NCBI RefSeq assembly: GCF_900114205.1
Contig: NZ_FOSH01000013.1
Coordinates: 22,212-86,211, forward strand
DNA from: Methylophaga sulfidovorans
GTDB lineage: Bacteria; Pseudomonadota; Gammaproteobacteria; Nitrosococcales; Methylophagaceae
Direction: 5' to 3'
Length of the DNA: 64,000 nucleotides
Shown here one piece after another: positions 17,549 to 26,388 of this stretch. How positions within the stretch are numbered: position 1 is the stretch's first letter; each line of letters begins with the position of its first letter. A program made the translations under genes and the position numbers. Under the pieces are notes generated by a model, which made no database searches, was not told the DNA's origin, and saw only the letters and a list, made by a program, of their open reading frames with translations.

Positions 17549-19690
17549 ATGGCTTCCAACCTGACGTTGAGTCTAAAACAGGCAGCAAGGCAATGGCTGA
17601 ATGAGGATGGCCTGACCTGGAATTTTATTATTCAGGGGCTGGTCGCTGTGTTTCTGACCTTATGGCTTGCCATGCGACTGGAATTACCACAACCCGCCGT
17701 AGCCTGTATAACGGTGATTATTGTGATACAGCCACAGAGTGGGCAGGTGCTGGTCAAAGGTTTATTCCGTTTTTTAGGTACCTTGATTGGCTGTGTTGCG
17801 ATGCTCATTCTGGTCGCATTGATGGCGCAGGAACGCGTATTGTTTCTGTTAGCAGTGGCGATCTGGATTGGTCTTTGTGCTGCAGGGGCGATGGCATTTC
17901 GGGATTATCGTTCCTATGCTTTTGTACTGGCTGGTTATACAGCCACATTAATCGGCATTCCTGCTATACAAAACCCGGATATGGCATTTATGTTAGCGGT
18001 GTGGCGAGTACTGGAAATTAGTCTTGGTATCTTCGTTGCCACGATGATCAGTGCCACCTTATTTCCACAAACATCTGGTCAGGCCATTCAAAAAGCGGTT
18101 AGCCAACGCTTTGGTGATTTTGCTGATTTCATCATTAATAGTCTCGATAACCCTGATCAGCAAACACAATATGAAACGAAAATGATGACGTTTGCGACCC
18201 AGTCTGTTGGTCTAGAAAACCTTAGGTATGTCAGTAGTATAGAAGACTATTCTATTAAGTTACGTAAACAAAGGCTGGCACGGTTAAACCAGGAGTTTAT
18301 GCAGTTAACGACACGTTATGCTGGTTTACATACGCTATTAAACCGCGTCAGACAGGATGCACCGACTTCTGTCATGGTGGCGATTGAACGCTGTTTAAAG
18401 ATTGTTAAACAGACATTGGCGCCTGTGCGTCTGGCAACACTGACTTCACAACAGGCTTTAGATCTAGCAAAGCAGATTGGCTTCGCACAAACACAATTAA
18501 GACAGAAAATTCGTGAGGAGCGTGAGTTTCTACCTGGCCATATCAGTGAAGCTAATAAGCTTGATTTTGATACTGCTTGTGAGTTGATTTTTCGTCTGTT
18601 TGATGAAATGCGGGTGTATTGTGAAACGCAGTCAACGCTGGCTGCTGAACAACACCATTATGAACGACAGCGTATTACATTCAGCACTAAAGTGAATCCG
18701 GTTGGGGCGTTGATAACCGGATTAAGAACCAGTCTTATCGTACTGTTATTTGGTACATTTTGGATCGAAACGGCCTGGCCTAGTGGCAATACATTTGCCA
18801 TGGTAGCTGTTGCGATTTCTGCTATTGTGACCACAACACCGAATCCGGCTAGATCAGCAAAACAAATTACCGTTGGAACTGTCGCAGCTGCCTTGGCTGG
18901 CTTTATTGTTAATCTTCTGCTCTTACCACATTTGGATGGCTTTGCCTTATTATGTTTTGCTTTGTTGCTGCCTTTGACCGTGGGGCTCTATCTTTCTACG
19001 AAACCAAAATATACTGGCTATGGTATGGGATTGCTTATCTTCTTTTGCTTGGGCGCTATTCCATTAAATCAAGCGGTTTATAATTCGTCAGCGACCTTAA
19101 ATAATTATATTGCCTTAATACTGGCTCAGGGCATGGTTGCTGTTATTTTGACCGTGATTATTCCTGCTGATAATCGTTTTGTCTGGCAACGTCTTAATAC
19201 GGAAATGCGTCATCAGATAAGTACTTTATTCCGTCGTCAGCGATCACAAAGACGCCATCAGTTTGAGAGTCAGACCCGGGACTTATTAAGTCAGTCCTAT
19301 GGTTTTGCTGGTGATTCACCACTGCAATATAAAAAACTATTAAAAACCTGCTTCTCAGTTCAGATTGTCGGGCATGCATTGATGGAAATAGATGATGTTG
19401 AACAACGACTTTCAGTAGTAGGTGGTCTGAATGATGATTGGAAGTGGTATAAACAGAATTTGAATAAGGCATTGATTAGCGTGTTTGAAAAACCTACTGC
19501 AAATCATAGGGTGAGTGCATTAGGACAACTGGATAAAATGATAGGGTGGTTACAGCCTTATACCTCAGACATCGTGCATTTTGATGAATCCATTCCTAAG
19601 CAGATATTGAGTTATCTACACTTTATTCGAAATGTCTTGCTGGATAAAAACCTGTTTGCTCAGTCATTGGCTGCTGGAGTGGAGTCATGA
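17549..19690 (+). CDS. FUSC/AaeB-type inner-membrane efflux transporter
   Basis: A 713-residue inner-membrane protein of the fusaric-acid-resistance/aromatic-acid-exporter family. It shows the two-part architecture: an N-terminal block of about six helices (residues 20-175), a cytoplasmic helical region, a second block of helices (about 395-545, starting with NPVGALITGLRTSLIVLLFGTF and WIETAWPSGNTFAMVAVAISAIV), and a C-terminal soluble domain. It starts immediately after the stop of the outer-membrane factor and overlaps the following DUF1656 gene, so the module is translationally coupled. Expected substrates are hydroxylated aromatic acids or similar compounds, by family analogy only. Confidence 0.9.
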   Translation: MASNLTLSLKQAARQWLNEDGLTWNFIIQGLVAVFLTLWLAMRLELPQPAVACITVIIVIQPQSGQVLVKGLFRFLGTLIGCVAMLILVALMAQERVLFLLAVAIWIGLCAAGAMAFRDYRSYAFVLAGYTATLIGIPAIQNPDMAFMLAVWRVLEISLGIFVATMISATLFPQTSGQAIQKAVSQRFGDFADFIINSLDNPDQQTQYETKMMTFATQSVGLENLRYVSSIEDYSIKLRKQRLARLNQEFMQLTTRYAGLHTLLNRVRQDAPTSVMVAIERCLKIVKQTLAPVRLATLTSQQALDLAKQIGFAQTQLRQKIREEREFLPGHISEANKLDFDTACELIFRLFDEMRVYCETQSTLAAEQHHYERQRITFSTKVNPVGALITGLRTSLIVLLFGTFWIETAWPSGNTFAMVAVAISAIVTTTPNPARSAKQITVGTVAAALAGFIVNLLLLPHLDGFALLCFALLLPLTVGLYLSTKPKYTGYGMGLLIFFCLGAIPLNQAVYNSSATLNNYIALILAQGMVAVILTVIIPADNRFVWQRLNTEMRHQISTLFRRQRSQRRHQFESQTRDLLSQSYGFAGDSPLQYKKLLKTCFSVQIVGHALMEIDDVEQRLSVVGGLNDDWKWYKQNLNKALISVFEKPTANHRVSALGQLDKMIGWLQPYTSDIVHFDESIPKQILSYLHFIRNVLLDKNLFAQSLAAGVES

Positions 19691-19896
19691 TGGATGTGAT
19701 GCGTGAGTGGACTGTCTCAGGTGTGAGCTTTCCTGCCATGACTGGCCTGTTTGTTTTATGTTTAATCGTGATGTGGTTACTGGATATGTTGTTTGCCCGA
19801 CTCGGTGTCTATCGCTATGTCTGGCACCCGGCAATGTTTAAACTGAGCGTGTTTGTCTGTTTATTTTGTTTCACTGCTTTTATGGTCTATCAATAG
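19687..19896 (+). CDS. AaeX-like DUF1656 small membrane protein
   Basis: A 69-residue protein with two transmembrane helices (about residues 14-36 and 48-68) and the DUF1656 features EWTVSGVSFPAMTGLF and YRYVWHPAMFKLSVFVC. This small protein accompanies AaeA/AaeB-type exporters across proteobacteria. Its start overlaps the stop of the FUSC gene (ATGATG), and the adaptor gene starts two bases after its stop. Function of the family is not established; it probably belongs to the pump complex. Confidence 0.88.
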   Translation: MMDVMREWTVSGVSFPAMTGLFVLCLIVMWLLDMLFARLGVYRYVWHPAMFKLSVFVCLFCFTAFMVYQ

Positions 19897-19897
19897 C

Positions 19898-20797
19898 ATG
19901 AAGAAGTTTATAAGTTACCTCATCACCTTGTGTTTTTTTCTGGCTGCCGGTTTCCTGGCATACACCTTATGGCAGAAATATATGCATTCACCCTGGACAA
20001 GGGACGGCCGCGTGCGAGCCGAGATTATTAATGTCGCACCAGACGTGTCAGGTATCGTTACTGAAGTTGCTGTCAAAGATAATCAGGAAGTAAAAAAAGG
20101 CGATTTGCTGATGGCAGTCGATGCTGAGCGTTATGCCTTAGCGGTCAAAAATGCAGAAGCTGTCGTGGCTAACAAAAAGACACTTCTGGAAATGTATCAG
20201 GCGCAGGCCAAACGCCGACAAGCCATGGATAAACGTACTGTTTCCCGGGAAAGTAAGATTGATGCGGATCATCAATCCACTGCAGCATTGGCAGATTATC
20301 ATTCGGCACTGGCTAAGTTAAACACCGCCAAACTGGATTTAAAAAGAACAAAAGTATATGCAAAAACAGATGGTTATGTGACAAACTTAAATGTATATGT
20401 AGGTGATTATGCGCATACCGGACAGGCGATGATGGCATTAATTGATAAACATTCGTTCTGGGTATATGGCTATTTTGAAGAGACAAAACTGGCTTTATTG
20501 AAAGTAAACGATCCTGTCGATATTGAGCTGTTGAATGGGCAAATACTGAAGGGGCACGTCGACAGTATTGCCAGAGGTATTTATGACAGTGATAACCCGG
20601 AGAGTCGTGACTTGGTGGCTAATGTGAACCCTACGTTTAACTGGGTCCGCCTTGAGCAGCGTATACCGGTGCGGATTGCTTTAGATGAGATTCCTGAGCA
20701 GACGCTGCTTGCTGCTGGTATGACCTGTACAGTGATTGTAAGAAATAATAAAGCGGATAAAGAGCCTGCTGTTACAGGCTCGATGTCGACGAATTAA
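19898..20797 (+). CDS. AaeA-like HlyD adaptor protein
   Basis: A 299-residue membrane-fusion protein anchored by one N-terminal helix (about residues 5-25). I start at the ATG at 19898, just past the DUF1656 stop; an upstream in-frame start would overlap that gene by 44 bp. Diagnostic segments are PWTRDGRVRAEIINVAPDVSGIV, the lipoyl half VAVKDNQEVKKGDLLMAVD, a short helical hairpin, and the second lipoyl half TDGYVTNLNVYVGDYAH with FWVYGYFEETKL. It closes the four-gene outer-membrane factor/AaeB/AaeX/AaeA operon, linking the inner-membrane transporter to the channel. Confidence 0.92.
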   Translation: MKKFISYLITLCFFLAAGFLAYTLWQKYMHSPWTRDGRVRAEIINVAPDVSGIVTEVAVKDNQEVKKGDLLMAVDAERYALAVKNAEAVVANKKTLLEMYQAQAKRRQAMDKRTVSRESKIDADHQSTAALADYHSALAKLNTAKLDLKRTKVYAKTDGYVTNLNVYVGDYAHTGQAMMALIDKHSFWVYGYFEETKLALLKVNDPVDIELLNGQILKGHVDSIARGIYDSDNPESRDLVANVNPTFNWVRLEQRIPVRIALDEIPEQTLLAAGMTCTVIVRNNKADKEPAVTGSMSTN

Positions 20798-20798
20798 C

Positions 20799-21074
20799 TT
20801 AGAGACCGATAGAAAACATCGAGTCCAGATCATGTTTGCTATACACACGGAATGCCAACATGGTTTCTGTTTTTGTAATTGCTTCGATGTCTACAATTTT
20901 GTTTGTAACTAGTGTTGCCAGTTCATCATTATCTTTGACTCGGGCAATGGCTACCAAGTCATAATTACCACTGACAGAGTAGACTTCACTAATACCATCT
21001 ACATCAGCCAGTGTTTCAGCGACGTCAGTGATTTTCGTTCGTTCGGTTTGAATTAAAATAAATGAGGTAATCAT
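20799..21074 (-). CDS. Stand-alone Lrp/AsnC ligand-binding (RAM) domain protein
   Basis: A 91-residue protein consisting only of the ligand-binding domain found at the C-terminus of Lrp/AsnC regulators: ITSFILIQTERTKI, then ADVDGISEVYSVSGNYDLVAIARV, then LATLVTNKIVDIEAITKTETMLAF. There is no DNA-binding part. Such single-domain proteins form dimers/octamers, bind amino acids and may act as cofactors of full-length regulators. SD TGGAGAA lies six bases from the ATG. It is convergent with the efflux operon, ending one base from its stop, and precedes nothing in an obvious operon apart from the cardiolipin synthase gene upstream on the same strand (33 bp away). Confidence 0.9.
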   Translation of the reverse strand: MITSFILIQTERTKITDVAETLADVDGISEVYSVSGNYDLVAIARVKDNDELATLVTNKIVDIEAITKTETMLAFRVYSKHDLDSMFSIGL

Positions 21075-21107
21075 TAGGTTCTCCAGAGAATTATTGTTAG
21101 CTCTCGT

Positions 21108-22517
21108 TTATAAATAGGGGGATAACAGCCCCATCAGCGAATCACGTAGTCTAACAGGGACACTGCGGTTCGCTATCTCTTCATAACTGACAGCCTCACT
21201 TTTAGCAATGATGTCATCGAAGTGTTGGGTTAATTCTTTATTTAGGCTGTGCGAGAAAATCTCAATACCCAACTCATAATTCAGACGCAGACTTCGTGGA
21301 TCAAGATTGGCTGATCCTACCAGTGAATAATGATCATCGATACACAATAACTTACTGTGGCAGAACGGCGCGGGTTGATAAAAGATTTCTACATTCCATG
21401 ACAATAGCTCAGCCAGCATATTGCGATTGGCCCAATGCACGTATATAAGATTATTTTTGGCTGGTAATACAATGCGAATCCGAACTCCACGCATCGAGGC
21501 TGATTGTAATGATGTAATCATTTCCCGACTGGGAATAAAGTAGGGCGTCATAATATCCACGGTGTTTTTTGCCGCAGAAATAACGCTTTGCAGAGTTAAT
21601 GATAAAGCATCCATGGCTTCATCAGGTGCTTCCGGAATCACCCGACAATGATAGCCACCCGGTTCTGGATCAGCTGCCGGGAAAGGACAATCCATTTTTG
21701 TTTGACTGGCAATCAACCAGTCATCATAAAAAATGTGGATTAAATCCTTAACAATGGGGCCCTTGAAGCTGAAATGAACATCGGTGATGCATCGGGCTTG
21801 CATAACAAGCTGACGATTCTCGTCGCTGATATTCATACCACCAGCAAAGGCCTGAGTATTATCAATAATCATCAGTTTGCGGTGGTTACGCATATTGATA
21901 TAAATATTAGGTGGCAGAAGACGTGGTGGGGTGAACTTGACGACATCTATGCCCAGAGCTTTTAGACGTTTAGATGGTTTGTGCCAGGAATATAATTCGC
22001 CAATACCATCGATGATGACTTTGACTTCAACGCCACGTTTGACGGCGTCACTGAGCGCGTCAATAAACTCATTACCGGTTTTATCCGTCTTCAGAATATA
22101 GGTAGTCAGCAAAATGCGCTTTTCAGCTGACTTTATCGCGTTAATCATCATGGGATAGGCTTCATCACCATTATGAAGAATATTGATGGTATTACCTGCG
22201 GTAAGTTTGGTACCCGTAATCCTTTCACCAATACTATCCAAACCATGACCATTGATATGACTTATTGAACGTTTAGCAGAACCGGATTCAAAAGGAATTT
22301 TGAATAAACGACGTTTAAGATTGGTCGCCCGACTGCGAACCCGGTTAACACCGAATAAAAAGTAGGCTATTGGACCGCCATAGGGAATAAACAAACATGA
22401 GATGATCCATGCCAGGGCAGCACGATGATCACGCTTGTAGAGTAAAATATGGTAAACACTATAGGTCGCTGGGCCAGCATGTAGCAGAACTAACAATAAA
22501 ATGTAGACGATATTCAT
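21108..22517 (-). CDS. cls: Cardiolipin synthase (phospholipase-D superfamily)
   Basis: A 469-residue inner-membrane enzyme joining two phosphatidylglycerol molecules into cardiolipin. Two N-terminal transmembrane helices (about residues 2-22 and 32-55, the second with ALAWIISCLFIPYGGPIAYFLFGVNR) precede two phospholipase-D domains, each with an intact HKD motif: HRKLMIIDNTQAFAGGMNIS and HSKLLCIDDHYSLVGSANLD. Length and layout match bacterial Cls (ClsA type). The Lrp ligand-domain gene follows 33 bp downstream on the same strand and could be co-transcribed. Confidence 0.93.
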   Translation of the reverse strand: MNIVYILLLVLLHAGPATYSVYHILLYKRDHRAALAWIISCLFIPYGGPIAYFLFGVNRVRSRATNLKRRLFKIPFESGSAKRSISHINGHGLDSIGERITGTKLTAGNTINILHNGDEAYPMMINAIKSAEKRILLTTYILKTDKTGNEFIDALSDAVKRGVEVKVIIDGIGELYSWHKPSKRLKALGIDVVKFTPPRLLPPNIYINMRNHRKLMIIDNTQAFAGGMNISDENRQLVMQARCITDVHFSFKGPIVKDLIHIFYDDWLIASQTKMDCPFPAADPEPGGYHCRVIPEAPDEAMDALSLTLQSVISAAKNTVDIMTPYFIPSREMITSLQSASMRGVRIRIVLPAKNNLIYVHWANRNMLAELLSWNVEIFYQPAPFCHSKLLCIDDHYSLVGSANLDPRSLRLNYELGIEIFSHSLNKELTQHFDDIIAKSEAVSYEEIANRSVPVRLRDSLMGLLSPYL

Positions 22518-22749
22518 GTTGATTACCTAATGATGACAGCAGTCATAGTAACGAACTCTTACTGAGAAAACGATTCACTTTGTTATGAAATACGTCATAT
22601 GCTGATGATGTAAAGTGAATCAACACATTAGGGATGCTTTCTTGCAGGTAGATTCTGCTATGATGGTGCTATATCAGTTTTTATACCCAATTGATTTTAC
22701 TGTAGTAATTCAGTAGAAGCGGGTATTGAGATGGAAGGGGGCACAGATA

Positions 22750-24432
22750 ATGGAAGCACCGAAAATACCCAGTGATGAACAAGAACGTTTAGCTGCACTA
22801 TTTTCGCTTGAACTGCTGGACTCAGAACCTGAAGCTGTTTTTGATAATCTCACTCAACTGGTCGCTGATATTTTTGATATACCTATCGTAGCGATTTCCT
22901 TGATTGATGAATCCCGTCAGTGGTTTAAATCGGTACAGGGCTTAGATGTTTGTGAAACCGAGCGTGATATCTCTTTTTGTGGCCATGCTATTTATCATAA
23001 AACACCATTGGTGATTGAGAATACAGCTGAGGATGAGCGGTTCAAAGATAATCCATTGGTAACAGGGCCACCACATATTGTTTTTTATGCTGGTGTGCCA
23101 CTGCGTTACCGCTTCAATAACCATGAATTTCTGTTAGGCACTTTATGTATCATTGATCATAAGGTCAGAACATTAAGTGAACTCGAACTAAAACGCCTGC
23201 AGATGTTTGCTTATCAGGTGGAATCACTGATTGGACTTCGGTTGTCCAGTCGGCGGTTAGAACAGGCCAATAAAGTTAAATCAGCGTTTATGGCTAATAT
23301 GACACACGAATTACGCAGCCCGATAGCCGGCGTCATTGGTATGTTGGATATCTTAAACCTCAGTGAGCTGACAACAACACAGCAACGGCATCTTGAATTA
23401 GCCAGTAAAAGCGCCAAATTACTGCTTAATATCATCAATGATATTCTCGACTTTTCCAAGCTTGAAGCTAATAAAGTTGAAGCTCGTGAAGACAAATTTG
23501 ATCTGACAAAGTTGTTTGAAGACGTGTTTGAAACCTTCAGTTTGCGTGGTAAGGAAACTGATAAAAACTATCATCTGTCGCTAGACTGGAACACGGATTT
23601 AATGGTCGTCGGCGATGCTACCCGTTTAGAGCAAATCCTGCTAAATCTATTAAGCAATGCTGATAAATTTACACAACATGGTCATATCCAGCTTAAAGCC
23701 AGCCTTGTTGAACAGTCAGAAAAAGATATCACGCTGTCGTGTCAGGTGATTGATAGTGGTATCGGGATTAATGCCAATCAAATAGGTCGCTTATTTGAAC
23801 CTTTAGAACAGCTGGATAACAGTTCATCAAAAAGTTATGGAGGCACAGGTTTAGGCTTAGCGATTGCAAAAAAACTTTGTGAGTTAATGGGGGGAGATAT
23901 CAGCGTTAAAAGCGAGAGCGGTAAAGGCTCTTGTTTTAGCTTCACCATTAAGCTTAAACGTATCAGAGATACAGAATCTGAATTGACTAATACCAAACCT
24001 GACAGACAAACATCCAATAAATCGAGTTTGTCAGACATTCATGTTTTAATTGCTGATGATGACTTAACCAATCGCTCAGTAATAGAGTTTTTTCTCACAA
24101 GGTTAAATGTTCATTTTACGTCAGCTGAGAATGGTGTTCAGGTAAGCCAGTTGCTAACAGAGTTCGACTCTTATGAGCCAATAAAGCTGATTCTCATGGA
24201 CTGTCAGATGCCGATGATGGATGGTTATGCTACCAGCCGACAAATCCGTGAAGGTAAACTAGGCAAGCAATATCAGGATATTCCCATTATTGCCCTAACT
24301 GCTAATGCCATGAAAGGTGACGAAGAAAAATGTTTATTAGCTGGTATGAGTGACTATATGACGAAACCGATTCAGTTTGATCAGTTATTCGACAAAATGG
24401 TGTATTGGTCGACACGAAAACATAAAATGTGA
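22750..24432 (+). CDS. GAF-domain hybrid histidine kinase
   Basis: A 560-residue soluble sensor kinase. I use the ATG at 22750, preceded by a purine-rich GGAAGGGGG; the longer frame begins at a TTG. An N-terminal GAF domain (about residues 20-160; FDIPIVAISLIDESRQWFKSVQGLD, ERDISFCGHAI, FYAGVPLR) resembles those of redox- or light-responsive kinases. It is followed by HisKA with MANMTHELRSPIAG (His186), HATPase_c (NLLSNADKFT, DSGIGI, GGTGLGLAI), and a C-terminal receiver with the phospho-acceptor in LILMDCQMPMMDG (Asp484) and Lys in MTKPI. No transmembrane segments or adjacent response regulator are present, so its output partner is elsewhere. Confidence 0.93.
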   Translation: MEAPKIPSDEQERLAALFSLELLDSEPEAVFDNLTQLVADIFDIPIVAISLIDESRQWFKSVQGLDVCETERDISFCGHAIYHKTPLVIENTAEDERFKDNPLVTGPPHIVFYAGVPLRYRFNNHEFLLGTLCIIDHKVRTLSELELKRLQMFAYQVESLIGLRLSSRRLEQANKVKSAFMANMTHELRSPIAGVIGMLDILNLSELTTTQQRHLELASKSAKLLLNIINDILDFSKLEANKVEAREDKFDLTKLFEDVFETFSLRGKETDKNYHLSLDWNTDLMVVGDATRLEQILLNLLSNADKFTQHGHIQLKASLVEQSEKDITLSCQVIDSGIGINANQIGRLFEPLEQLDNSSSKSYGGTGLGLAIAKKLCELMGGDISVKSESGKGSCFSFTIKLKRIRDTESELTNTKPDRQTSNKSSLSDIHVLIADDDLTNRSVIEFFLTRLNVHFTSAENGVQVSQLLTEFDSYEPIKLILMDCQMPMMDGYATSRQIREGKLGKQYQDIPIIALTANAMKGDEEKCLLAGMSDYMTKPIQFDQLFDKMVYWSTRKHKM

Positions 24433-24433
24433 T

Positions 24434-24763
24434 TTATATAAGTGGCTCAGTACCTCGCTGGCGTTCAACACAAGCCTGGAAAATATCGTCATGTACTTCA
24501 TCAAGAGGGGTATCTACGGGATAAATATAAACACGATGGCCGATCGTTAATATATCTTTGCGTCCTTGTGTATCTTTGTAGATCGATTTTATTTTTTCCT
24601 CAAATGTGGTCCAGTCATCGCCTTCAGTTTGTCTGATTTTTTGTATCTCATAGGCTGTTCCAGCCTGGTACGCACAACTAGTTATGGTATTTCGCTCAAG
24701 ATCATCTGCTATGGCTAATGATGACATCAGGCACAACATCATCAGGCAATAAAGGTATTTCAT
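24434..24763 (-). CDS. Small exported protein of unknown function
   Basis: A 109-residue protein with a clear signal peptide (MKYLYCLMMLCLMSSLAIA-DD). The mature part has an acidic/polar helical region (AYEIQKIRQTEGDDWTTFEEKI) and two cysteines (in TSCAYQ and FQACVER) that could form a disulfide. SD AGGTCACAA precedes the ATG closely. It is convergent with the hybrid kinase, stopping one base after it. I do not recognise the family; it looks like a periplasmic accessory protein. Confidence 0.6.
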   Translation of the reverse strand: MKYLYCLMMLCLMSSLAIADDLERNTITSCAYQAGTAYEIQKIRQTEGDDWTTFEEKIKSIYKDTQGRKDILTIGHRVYIYPVDTPLDEVHDDIFQACVERQRGTEPLI

Positions 24764-24924
24764 TTGTGACCTCCAAATGCGTTATCAGCATAGTGAGTAA
24801 TTGATTCTAATAGAAAAGCAGAGAAGTTTGCTGTTTTTCCTCACTAAAAAATACGATCAGTGTTTGTCATAGATGGCTCTTATGTGATAACAAAGGAAGT
24901 GTGTTTTGACTCGGAGCGATTAGC

Positions 24925-25380
24925 ATGAGTAGAGAAACAGAAAAAAGCATGGTTGTTCTCGCACGGCATCGTCTGAAATGGTTAAAAGTAGCCTTGGCCG
25001 GAAGGAATGCCGATTTAAATCTTGTTCAAAATACATTTCATCAGCTGACAGGCTTAACCAGCCTGCGATTTGTTCAGGATAATGGCCTCAGCGATGAAAC
25101 GATAAGAGAGTTAGCCATCATTGATAATCTCGCTACGCTGAATGTGCAACAGCAGCATCCTGAAGTACTGGATAAGCTCTCTAAAGAAGCCCAGGAATTA
25201 TCTAAATACTTGGATATGCCTGCGCGTGACTTATTAGATTTACTGTTTAAACATGGCGCACGCTTTCATAATCAGGATGCCATCTCGGTCGCGCTACATC
25301 GTGGTCTGATTAGTGATATTCATCATGAAGCTGAAGCTTATGCACGTTTGCAAGCCAGGGAGTGTCGGGGGGAAGTTTAA
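24925..25380 (+). CDS. Unknown cytoplasmic helical protein
   Basis: A 151-residue, mostly helical protein without signal peptide or membrane helices. It starts MSRETEKSMVVLARHRLKWL with CGGAG upstream. Visible features are charged amphipathic helices and two His-rich spots (FKHGARFHNQDAISVALHRG and IHHEAEAYARLQ). No recognised domain. It ends 53 bp before the TetR gene, whose promoter motif lies in that gap, so the two are likely separate transcription units. Confidence 0.55.
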   Translation: MSRETEKSMVVLARHRLKWLKVALAGRNADLNLVQNTFHQLTGLTSLRFVQDNGLSDETIRELAIIDNLATLNVQQQHPEVLDKLSKEAQELSKYLDMPARDLLDLLFKHGARFHNQDAISVALHRGLISDIHHEAEAYARLQARECRGEV

Positions 25381-25397
25381 ATTTCTGCTATTAATGA

Positions 25398-25427
25398 TTG
25401 ACAAGCAAAGACGACCGGTCGCATTAT
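25398..25427 (+). promoter_or_regulatory. TetR-gene promoter with embedded palindromic operator
   Basis: A perfect -35 (TTGACA, 25398-25403) and a -10-like CATTAT (25422-25427) are separated by 18 bp. The 10-bp palindrome CGACCGGTCG (25412-25421) lies inside the spacer, an ideal site for repression. The start codon at 25434 is only six bases past the -10, so the transcript may be leaderless or nearly so. Confidence 0.6.
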
Positions 25428-25433
25428 GCAGTC

Positions 25434-26027
25434 ATGAGCACTCAAAAAGACATTAAAAAAGAACAAATCCTTAATCATGGCATTCAGTTGCTGATGCGTA
25501 ATGGCTATCACGGTACGGGTATCAAATTAATATTAGATACCGTGCAGGTGCCTAAAGGCTCGTTCTATAGCTATTTTGAAAGTAAAGAAAATTTTACTTC
25601 AGAAGCTATCAGTCATTACATCGCACCATTTATTTCGCGACTGCAATTTTTTCTAAATAAAACAGAATTAAATGGGCATCAGGCAGTCAAAGCCTACTTT
25701 GAATCACTTATCAAAGATCTGGAACAGTCAGATTACAGCGGTGGTTGTTTATTAGGCGATATGATGGGTGAAATCAGCAGTGCAAGTGAGTTATGTCGGC
25801 AGACATTGTTAGCTTCTGTGAATGACTATTGCCAACTCATTGCACAAGGGCTGAATGAAGCTCAGCAACAAGGCATTGTTCGACAGGATATGACAGCGGA
25901 TGTAATGGCAAAACTGTTATTTGATCACTGGCAAGGCGCGTTACTACATATGAAAATTGAAAAGTCGACACAGCCATTAAAACGCTGCATGTCGCAATTG
26001 CTTGATGATTATTTTGTTCAACACTAA
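25434..26027 (+). CDS. TetR/AcrR-family repressor
   Basis: A 197-residue repressor. The ATG at 25434 is chosen because translation from the earlier in-frame codon would start inside the promoter/operator. The HTH is visible as QILNHGIQLLMRNGYHGTGIKLILDTVQVPKGSFYSYFESKENF (residues about 10-50), the AcuR/NemR-like class. The C-terminal domain contains GGCLLGDMMGEISSASELCRQ; cysteines there are reminiscent of electrophile-sensing TetR members. The same operator core occurs upstream of this gene and upstream of the following DUF4242-metallohydrolase-SoxYZ operon, so it probably represses itself and that operon. Confidence 0.9.
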   Translation: MSTQKDIKKEQILNHGIQLLMRNGYHGTGIKLILDTVQVPKGSFYSYFESKENFTSEAISHYIAPFISRLQFFLNKTELNGHQAVKAYFESLIKDLEQSDYSGGCLLGDMMGEISSASELCRQTLLASVNDYCQLIAQGLNEAQQQGIVRQDMTADVMAKLLFDHWQGALLHMKIEKSTQPLKRCMSQLLDDYFVQH

Positions 26028-26044
26028 GTGTTGATTTTTTTGGG

Positions 26045-26066
26045 CGTCTATTAAAGACGATCGGTC
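26045..26066 (+). promoter_or_regulatory. Second TetR operator upstream of the DUF4242 operon
   Basis: AGACGATCGGTC (26055-26066) matches AGACGACCGGTC upstream of the TetR gene (25409-25420) at 11 of 12 positions. An adjoining inverted repeat CGTCT (26045-26049)/AGACG (26055-26059) extends it. It lies 22 bp before the DUF4242 start codon. Confidence 0.6.
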
Positions 26067-26088
26067 ATTTTTAACGAGGTAAAGAACC

Positions 26089-26355
26089 ATGAATAAATAT
26101 ATTATTGAACGTGAAATTCCAGGTGCAGGTGAATTAAGTGATAATGAACTTGACCAGATAAGTGACAAATCCTGTTCTATTCTGAAAGATATGGGAACTG
26201 GCATTGAGTGGGTAGAAAGCTATGTCACCGATAATAAAGTGTATTGTGTTTACAAAGCTGAAAATAAAGATTTAATTATGCGTCATGCTGAACAAGGTGG
26301 TTTTCCAGCGAATGCAATCTCAGAAGTTAAAAATATGATAAGACCAAAATTCTGA
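26089..26355 (+). CDS. DUF4242 small protein
   Basis: An 88-residue protein of the DUF4242 type: NKYIIEREIPGAGELSDNELDQISDKSCSIL, then a beta strand with IEWVESYVTDNKVYCVYKAEN, then a helix with AEQGGFPANAISEV. The ferredoxin-like fold of this family forms dimers, and some members bind nickel, but the biochemical role is not settled. It is the first gene of an operon with an exported metallohydrolase (34 bp later) and a SoxYZ-like carrier, behind a TetR-type operator. SD GAGGTAAAG precedes the ATG. Confidence 0.82.
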   Translation: MNKYIIEREIPGAGELSDNELDQISDKSCSILKDMGTGIEWVESYVTDNKVYCVYKAENKDLIMRHAEQGGFPANAISEVKNMIRPKF

Positions 26356-26388
26356 GATAAGAAGACCCCTGATTGAAGGGAGAGAGAA

